A DNA stretch of 48,549 nucleotides from Gammaproteobacteria bacterium. GTDB lineage: Bacteria; Pseudomonadota; Gammaproteobacteria; UBA6429; Thiohalophilaceae. Positions 43,542 through 48,549 of the stretch are shown here, piece after piece. Each line of letters starts with the position of its first letter. Position 1 is the stretch's first letter. A program made the position numbers and the translations under genes. The stretch spans positions 1 to 48,549 of the forward strand of contig JAUVEN010000006.1 of the NCBI GenBank assembly GCA_030594815.1, written 5' to 3'. The notes under the pieces were generated by a model. It saw only the letters and a list, made by a program, of their open reading frames with translations. It did not search any database and was not told the origin of the DNA.

Positions 43542-44261
43542 TTATTTTGGTTTTACTTCAGCATGGTAGGGGGATTCACGTGTTTTATCGTGCGTATGCA
43601 TTCGATACTCAACAAAATCATCAGCCGTATCAAAAAACATAAAAGGGTTACCTTCTATTTGTTCTTGCATGGTTGCCGTGGTTTTGTCAGCATAATTATG
43701 TCCGGGTAAAATAATTGTTTCACCGGGCATTTGTCCGAGTTTATTCAGTGTGTCATACATGACGTTGGGGTCACCGCCCTGTAAATCACAGCGGCCACAA
43801 CCAAAAACAAACATGGTATCGCCAGCAATAAGATTATCATCTATGTGGTAACACGCTGAACCGGGAGTATGTCCGGGAGTATGTAAAATTTTAATTTCAG
43901 TGGCTGTATTACTGCTTCCGCCGATCTTAATGCTATCACCTCCATGATGAAGTGAAGGATGAGCGAGCGTCTCGCCCCAAAATTTTGCTTCTTCTTTTAA
44001 TAAATGTAACTGTGCATCGTGATCTTTCAAAATACCTTCAACACCATTGATATGATCAAAGTGACTATGAGTCAGTAAAATGTCAGTAATAGTGACCCCC
44101 TTGTCTTTTGCTAATTTTAATATTTCAGGCACTTCCCAGGCAGGATCAACAACAGCAGCTTGCCGGGTTTTTTTATCACTAATGAGGTAAACAAAATTTT
44201 CCATCGGACCAAGTTCAAGAGCATCAATGCTATAGTGATCATTATCTACAATTAGGGTCAT
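43542..44261 (-). CDS. MBL-fold hydrolase, glyoxalase II-like
   Basis: The 239-aa protein is a metallo-beta-lactamase-fold hydrolase. The metal motif is THSHFDH (H65, H67, D69, H70), followed by HTPGSACYHID (metal His) and AGDTMFVFGCGRCDLQGGD, and LPGHNY near residue 200. The GxGRCDLxGGD stretch is shared by hydroxyacylglutathione hydrolases and related persulfide dioxygenases. The true substrate, perhaps a glutathione thioester or persulfide, is not decided. No signal peptide. It heads a two-gene unit with the amidotransferase two bases downstream. Confidence 0.9.
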   Translation of the reverse strand: MTLIVDNDHYSIDALELGPMENFVYLISDKKTRQAAVVDPAWEVPEILKLAKDKGVTITDILLTHSHFDHINGVEGILKDHDAQLHLLKEEAKFWGETLAHPSLHHGGDSIKIGGSSNTATEIKILHTPGHTPGSACYHIDDNLIAGDTMFVFGCGRCDLQGGDPNVMYDTLNKLGQMPGETIILPGHNYADKTTATMQEQIEGNPFMFFDTADDFVEYRMHTHDKTRESPYHAEVKPK

Positions 44262-44382
44262 TTTTGGTTTCCAGTTAATTAAGCATTATTAGTCATATAG
44301 TAGCTTGTAGTTGCCAGGCAGGGGAAATATTAAAAATAGCGGCGTAATGGTAATACCGAGCAGTTAATGTTTTGGTTTTATT

Positions 44383-44452
44383 CCCCCTCCCTTAGGGAGG
44401 GAGGGGATCATTATAAATCACCCCTCCCTAGCCCTCCCCTTGAAGGGGAGGG
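44383..44452. repeat. C/T-rich double-hairpin repeat element, second copy
   Basis: CCCTCCCT (44385-44392) with AGGGAGGG (44394-44401) forms the first hairpin. CCCTCCCCTT (44432-44441) with AAGGGGAGGG (44443-44452) forms the second. The spacer contains CACCCCTCCCTAGCC, the inverse-looking match of GGCTAGGATGAGGGG in the element at 15144-15231, so this looks like the same family in opposite orientation. It lies in the divergent gap upstream of tpm. Confidence 0.8.
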
Positions 44453-44534
44453 AACCCTCTATTTGGCATTAGCCGTAATGGGGTACAATTTGCGGCCGTA
44501 TTTCGAATGATTATTTGTTTTAGAGGGGTTGGTC

Positions 44535-45191
44535 GTGGAAGCAGATTTTTGGCATAACCGTTGGGAAAATAACCTGACGGGGTTTCATCTGGATGATGTT
44601 AATCCGCATTTGAGAGACAACTGGGCTTCCCTGAACCTGAAAGCGGGAGCACGCGTTTTTGTTCCGCTATGTGGTAAAAGTCTGGATTTGATCTGGTTAG
44701 TCGATCAAGGCTATGAAGTTGTTGCCATAGAGATAAGTCCGCTGGCCGTTGCCGCTTTTTTTGATGAAAATAATTTAACCCCTGAAAGACACGAAATAGA
44801 GGGCTTGGAATATTTGCAGTCCGGGAAAATCACTTTGTTCTGTGCTGATTTTTTTGCTCTTACAGCCGAAATATTAGGGCAGGTTGATGCCGTTTATGAC
44901 CGGGCCTCTCTCATCGCTTTACCACCGGCAATGCGACAGAAATATGCCGCTAAATTAACCGAAATCTGTCAATCTGCGCCAAAATTACTGGTGACGCTGG
45001 AATATGAGCAGTCAAAAATGGATGGCCCCCCTTTTTCTGTGTCTGAAGACGAGGTTAAAGCCTTGTATGAGGCCAATTACCAGGTAAAACAGCTAACGGC
45101 ACAAGATGTGCTTGGTAATAATGAGAAATTTCGTGAAAAAGGCCTGGATTACATGAATGAATGCATCTACAAATTGGATGCCATAGGCTGA
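44535..45191 (+). CDS. tpm: Thiopurine S-methyltransferase family protein
   Basis: The 218-aa protein is a bacterial TPMT, using S-adenosylmethionine to methylate sulfur (and, in bacteria, selenium or tellurium compounds). It shows FWHNRWENNLTGFHLDDVNP at the N-terminus, RVFVPLCGKSLDLIWLVDQG as motif I, VVAIEISPLA, YDRASLIALPPAMRQKY and EYEQSKMDGPPFSVSEDEV. The start is GTG 44535, with GAGGGG six bases ahead; a TTG at 44529 is too close to it to be the start. Cytosolic. It stands alone, downstream of a double-hairpin repeat. Confidence 0.92.
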   Translation: MEADFWHNRWENNLTGFHLDDVNPHLRDNWASLNLKAGARVFVPLCGKSLDLIWLVDQGYEVVAIEISPLAVAAFFDENNLTPERHEIEGLEYLQSGKITLFCADFFALTAEILGQVDAVYDRASLIALPPAMRQKYAAKLTEICQSAPKLLVTLEYEQSKMDGPPFSVSEDEVKALYEANYQVKQLTAQDVLGNNEKFREKGLDYMNECIYKLDAIG

Positions 45192-45254
45192 TATTCTTAC
45201 AATAAAAGTGATCAATTTCTTAAGAAATGTGAACCAGTACCGATATAAAGGGTT

Positions 45255-45899
45255 ATGAGAGAAAAATTGAACAAAATTTCACCAAATAAGTCTGTTTTAG
45301 CCCTTTTATTGGCGGCTTTACTGTTTGGAGTCATTTCATCATCCGCCCAGGCTCGGGTTTTTCTTTACCAGATGCCAGATGGTAGCCGTTTAATCAGTGA
45401 TCACCCGCTGATCAACACGAAAGCAAAGCTGGTTCGCCGTGGTAAAAGTCTTGATAACATTGGCCACTATGCTGCGCGCCGTACATTGCGTGCAAAACGA
45501 CGTATGCGTTTATGGTCATATTACATTTACCGTGAATCTCAAAAGCACGGAATTGATGACTCACTGGTCAAAGCAGTGATTTATACAGAATCCTATTTCA
45601 ACCCAAATGCGACATCCCATAAAGGTGCGTCTGGATTAATGCAATTGATGCCCGCGACTGCGGAAAAATATGGCGTCAGTGATCTCTATAATCCTCATCA
45701 AAATATCACAGCAGGTATAAAACACCTACGTTATTTAATGACACTTTTCCCTGATAATCTCAAACATGTCATTGCTGCGTATAACGCTGGTGAAAATGCG
45801 GTCAATAAATACAATGGCATTCCACCCTATCGCGAGACGCAGGGTTACGTTAAAAAAGTAATGAAGCACCTCAAACGTTTCCAGTTAGCTTCACGATAA
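45255..45899 (+). CDS. Small SLT-domain lytic transglycosylase
   Basis: The 214-aa protein has a signal peptide (about 14-33, LLLAALLFGVISSSAQA) and a short DUF4124-like start (VFLYQMPDGSRLISDHPL, about 35-52). An SLT domain (about 85-205) follows, with the catalytic glutamate E112 in VIYTESYFNPNATS, then GASGLMQLMPATA and AAYNAGENAV. It would cut peptidoglycan glycan strands in the periplasm, like other small Slt-family proteins without extra domains. It is the third lytic transglycosylase gene in the window, after slt and mltF. AAGGG lies a few bases before the ATG. Monocistronic. Confidence 0.92.
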   Translation: MREKLNKISPNKSVLALLLAALLFGVISSSAQARVFLYQMPDGSRLISDHPLINTKAKLVRRGKSLDNIGHYAARRTLRAKRRMRLWSYYIYRESQKHGIDDSLVKAVIYTESYFNPNATSHKGASGLMQLMPATAEKYGVSDLYNPHQNITAGIKHLRYLMTLFPDNLKHVIAAYNAGENAVNKYNGIPPYRETQGYVKKVMKHLKRFQLASR

Positions 45900-46074
45900 A
45901 AATCACTTTTATTTCTCATTCTGAGAATTTAAATACCAAAGTATCTTAAAAAGGTAAGGACACTCCTTCTTACTTCCTCTATATTATTTAAAGTATAAGA
46001 TGATTTTCATTGGAGTCGTCTTATCTTTAATAAAAACACATATAAATAATAATGAATTGAATAACGGTGTATGA

Positions 46075-46902
46075 ATGCAAAGCGCATATCAACTTGTTCG
46101 TGTATTTAATAAAACCAAGGTAGCAGAGGGAAACCAGGCTGCTATTTTTTTATCTACCAGTCCCATTACGTTACTTCAAGATGAACTTATTAGCATTAGT
46201 GCAGACATATATGAAGCTAAAGGTATAGCTACGACGTGTTTTACTTCTGAGTTGTCAGATGGTCAATATGAAGTGCAGTGTTTTAACGATAAGTCAGCAA
46301 TTCAATGTTGTGGTCATGGAATGATAGCCGCAGCAAAAAATATTTTTACAAAAAATAAATTTTCGAAGATTATTATTAATAAAAACATTTCTGCATCACG
46401 AAATATTGATGAAGAGGGCCGTGAGATTGTTGTGCTGAGCCTGCCACGATTGGCCGCAAGGTTACAGACAGTACCAGGCTGGGTGTGCGAAGTTATTGGT
46501 TTTGAAAATGAAAAATTAATACCTGCTAAATCGGCCGTATCTGAAGACGATGACGGATATTTGCTTTTAGAATTTGTGCCCGCAGTAGCGCAAAAAGTAT
46601 TTCGTGCTATGCAGCTAGATTTGAACAAGGTTTGCGAAAATACAAAACGTGCAGTTGTTGTCATTCAATTCGATAAAAAGAAAGAATCGTTATCGATGCG
46701 CTATTTTGCTCCACAGTATGGAGTAATAGAAGACATTGCAACAGGTTCAGTCATGCGTTTTGTCGGGGACTATATAGACAAAAATTATCAGTGTGCGCAA
46801 TTTGATGTTAATCAATATTCCACAGCTGGCGGATATATGAAAATTAACTGTACAGAAGAAAATGTTTTGATTGCAGCGAATGCAAACATGGAGTCTGAGT
46901 AA
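46075..46902 (+). CDS. PhzF-like isomerase/epimerase fold protein, coupled to egtB
   Basis: The 275-aa protein matches the PhzF family (diaminopimelate-epimerase-like fold). The phosphate-type motif IEDIATGSVMRF (about 218-229, compare GIPEDPATGSA) and CGHGMIAAA (79-87) are present. A glutamate E47 (DIYEAKG) sits where PhzF has its catalytic Glu. The first half keeps EGNQAAIF. PhzF proteins often isomerise or epimerise small metabolites, and the substrate here is unknown. Its stop codon overlaps the start of egtB by one base (TAATG), so both are made from one mRNA and translated together. That places it in ergothioneine-type metabolism by context only. Confidence 0.82.
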   Translation: MQSAYQLVRVFNKTKVAEGNQAAIFLSTSPITLLQDELISISADIYEAKGIATTCFTSELSDGQYEVQCFNDKSAIQCCGHGMIAAAKNIFTKNKFSKIIINKNISASRNIDEEGREIVVLSLPRLAARLQTVPGWVCEVIGFENEKLIPAKSAVSEDDDGYLLLEFVPAVAQKVFRAMQLDLNKVCENTKRAVVVIQFDKKKESLSMRYFAPQYGVIEDIATGSVMRFVGDYIDKNYQCAQFDVNQYSTAGGYMKINCTEENVLIAANANMESE

Positions 46903-48245
46903 TGGATAATCTTCAATACGATGAAGCTGTTGGTTTGAATGTGAATAAGATAATAGAAAGGTTTCAACACGTCCGAAGCATAAGTGAGTGGCAATGCGAA
47001 CCTCTTCTGATAGAAGATTATGGTTTACAGGCAATGCCTGAAACAAGTCCCGCAAAATGGCATTTAGCACATACTACCTGGTTCTTCGAAACCTTTTTAT
47101 TAAAGCCTTTTTTGAAAAACTATAAACCCTTAAACCCGCAATACGAATACATATTTAATTCTTACTACAACGGAATTGGTGCGCAATACCCAAGACCACA
47201 ACGTGGTTTATTGTCGAGACCAGGTGTTGAAGAAGTATACGCATATCGACATTATGTTAACGAGGCCATGCTTGAATTATTATCGGCGCATGAACTGTGT
47301 ACCGATGAAGTTCTTAATAACGTTATTTTAGGTTGTCATCACGAACAGCAGCATCAAGAGTTATTTTTTACGGATTTAAAATATTCCTGGTTTCAAAATC
47401 CGTTGTATCCCGTATATTCAAAGCAATCACCTAATAAAGAAAACAAATTAATTCAGGCTGTTGCAACTGATGCTAATGGTAATCATCAATTTCATAATGA
47501 CTGGGTAGAAATAAATTCAGAGCTGTATGAAATAGGGTTCGATAATAAGACATCATCGTTGTTGGATAACTTTTGCTTCGATAACGAGTTACCGAAACAT
47601 AAACACTATTTGCATGAAGTGTCGTTATCTAAATACCTGGTAACTAATGCTGAATACCTTATGTTTATGCAAGACGGTGGTTATAAGCGTAGTGAGTTTT
47701 GGTTGTCAGATGGTTGGGCTTTACTTCAAGGCAAACCGGAAAAACACGCTCCGCTATATTGGCTTGAACAAGATGGACAATGGTTTGAATATAGCTTGCA
47801 AGGTTTGCAGCTATTAAATTTAGCACAACCTGTATGTCATATTTCCGCCTATGAAGCAGATGCTTATGCTCGCTGGAAAGATTGCCGGTTACCGACCGAA
47901 TTTGAATGGGAAATATATGCAAATCAAATATCAAGCAATAAAGAAAATAAAAATGCCGGGCAATTTATTGAAAGCGAATTATTTCACCCTGACATTGAAT
48001 TAGAAAATTCTTCCGCGCCTATGGGTAAGTTATGGCAGTGGACCAGCAGTGCATATTCACCGTACCCGGGATACAAGGCGGCAGCGGGAGCGATTGGTGA
48101 ATACAACGGTAAATTTATGTGCAATCAGCTGGTATTAAGAGGCGGGAGTTGCGTAACCAGTAAAAATCATTATCGGCACTCTTACCGAAATTTCTTTTAT
48201 CCACCAGATCAATGGCAATTTAGTGGGTTAAGGTTAGCTAAATAG
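46902..48245 (+). CDS. egtB: Ergothioneine sulfoxide synthase EgtB
   Basis: EgtB is the non-heme iron enzyme that joins a thiol donor (gamma-glutamylcysteine or cysteine) to hercynine with oxygen. The 447-aa protein has an N-terminal DinB-like helical domain with the iron-binding H57 region (WHLAHTTWFFE) and HX3HXE motif at H147, H151 and E153 (HHEQQHQEL), the FNSYYNGIGAQYPRPQRGLL stretch, and a C-terminal formylglycine-generating-enzyme-like domain from about 210, ending VLRGGSCVTSKNHYRHSYRNFF and SGLRLAK. The length is right for EgtB and short of OvoA (no fused methyltransferase). Start and stop of the PhzF-like gene overlap at TAATG. A histidine methyltransferase gene probably follows at 48456. 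Confidence 0.93.
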   Translation: MDNLQYDEAVGLNVNKIIERFQHVRSISEWQCEPLLIEDYGLQAMPETSPAKWHLAHTTWFFETFLLKPFLKNYKPLNPQYEYIFNSYYNGIGAQYPRPQRGLLSRPGVEEVYAYRHYVNEAMLELLSAHELCTDEVLNNVILGCHHEQQHQELFFTDLKYSWFQNPLYPVYSKQSPNKENKLIQAVATDANGNHQFHNDWVEINSELYEIGFDNKTSSLLDNFCFDNELPKHKHYLHEVSLSKYLVTNAEYLMFMQDGGYKRSEFWLSDGWALLQGKPEKHAPLYWLEQDGQWFEYSLQGLQLLNLAQPVCHISAYEADAYARWKDCRLPTEFEWEIYANQISSNKENKNAGQFIESELFHPDIELENSSAPMGKLWQWTSSAYSPYPGYKAAAGAIGEYNGKFMCNQLVLRGGSCVTSKNHYRHSYRNFFYPPDQWQFSGLRLAK

Positions 48246-48267
48246 TAATATTTTTCAGCTGAGTCTT

Positions 48268-48328
48268 GTAGGTTCGAATCATAGTGCTCCACATCAGAAA
48301 TATATGAGAGGGTATTATTCGAACGCGG
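48268..48328. repeat. GTAGGT-headed palindromic repeat, copy B
   Basis: GTAGGTTCGAATCATAGTGC (48268-48287) and its partner GAGGGTATTATTCGAAC (48308-48324) form an inverted repeat related to the copy at 41079-41141: GTAGGT, TCATAGTGC and GAGGGTAT are shared. The flank CGCGG resembles the CGCAG of copy A. It lies in the gap between egtB and the partial gene at 48456. Confidence 0.75.
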
Positions 48329-48455
48329 TGTTAATATTAATCGCAGTGGTTATTTTTAACCTAACATATAGCTCTTTAATTGAACGGCGTTAAGAGGAAA
48401 TGCTCACCGAATGAATGGTGAAGTTAACAGTAAGAATGACATAAAGGGATGATTT

Positions 48456-48549
48456 ATGAACCAGGTGGTAGCTACAACTGAACTGAACACAGTCTTTGAA
48501 GAATGCCTGATTTTAAAGCAGGAATTGATTGATGGCTTGTGTGCTGAGA
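48456..48549 (+). CDS. egtD: Start of probable EgtD histidine methyltransferase (cut by window end)
   Basis: The frame runs from ATG 48456 to the last base; AAGGGA lies about 7 bases upstream. Thirty-one codons give MNQVVATTELNTVFEECLIL followed by KQELIDGLCAE. The FEECLILKQELIDGL stretch looks like the N-terminus of EgtD (SAM-dependent histidine N-alpha-trimethylase, making hercynine for EgtB). This identification rests mainly on place after egtB and on the fit of the short end; only about a tenth of the protein is visible. A repeat separates it from egtB, so it may have its own promoter. Confidence 0.5.
   Translation, partial: MNQVVATTELNTVFEECLILKQELIDGLCAE

Noticed and set aside
48271-48280. 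GGTTCGAATC resembles the T-arm of a tRNA gene.
   Set aside because: No acceptor, D or anticodon stem surrounds it, and it belongs to the GTAGGT-headed repeat copy B.
1-48549. CRISPR array, integrase, IS element or rRNA/tRNA gene anywhere in the window.
   Set aside because: No regularly spaced direct repeats, no transposase or integrase reading frame and no RNA gene pattern was seen.

Overview
The window reads as chromosomal DNA of an AT-rich gammaproteobacterium. The basis is protein likeness judged by eye: Slt70- and MltF-type lytic transglycosylases, long-form IspG, a bacterial TPMT-type methyltransferase, a YdcH-like DUF465 protein, GGDEF-EAL and PilZ proteins. No rRNA, tRNA, CRISPR array, transposase or integrase was found. 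Genus cannot be decided from the sequence alone.

Layout. 1-4.8 kb: two small unknown genes, a Slt70-like transglycosylase and ilvD. 4.8-11.6 kb: a tight four-gene minus-strand operon reading coiled-coil/beta protein -> MotA-like channel -> MotB/OmpA-like protein -> 1422-residue superfamily 1 helicase. This is the most interesting locus: it looks like a Zorya-type motor-plus-nucleic-acid-enzyme system with a tail-less motor and a different effector set. 12-17.7 kb: MazG-like pyrophosphohydrolase, class 3 lipase, an aldehyde dehydrogenase with an acetolactate-synthase-like enzyme, and an ICMT-type membrane methyltransferase. 17.8-21.9 kb: a hybrid sensor kinase with a sugar-binding-protein-like partner, in LuxP/LuxQ style. 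22-25.2 kb: a flippase-like membrane protein, a small conserved gene, and an unusual HTH-ferredoxin-reductase fusion. 25.4-28.9 kb: a three-gene cell-wall operon (Tat-exported VanY-like peptidase, Csd4-like M99 carboxypeptidase, FliB-like protein). 29.1-35.2 kb: an orphan DUF2384 protein, small unknowns and a c-di-GMP operon (GGDEF-EAL, DUF465, PilZ, thioredoxin-HEAT). 35.4-40.9 kb: zinc-ribbon protein, EamA transporter, mltF, ispG, a methyltransferase. 41-48.5 kb: a broken small lipoprotein gene, a stand-alone trpB, a glutamine amidotransferase with an MBL-fold hydrolase, tpm, a small transglycosylase, and an ergothioneine-type operon (PhzF-like, egtB, start of a probable egtD).

Intergenic spaces are rich in palindromic repeats of several families. 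The best is a 120-145 bp ERIC-sized palindrome present twice (4607-4728 and 29513-29656), each abutting a stop codon. Others are double-hairpin C/T-rich elements (15144-15231, 44383-44452), a GTAGGT-headed family (40939-41062, 41079-41141, 48268-48328), a nested palindrome (38488-38646) and a 16-bp-armed inverted repeat (13492-13589).

All function calls come from reading the translated sequence and known family motifs; no database search was run.
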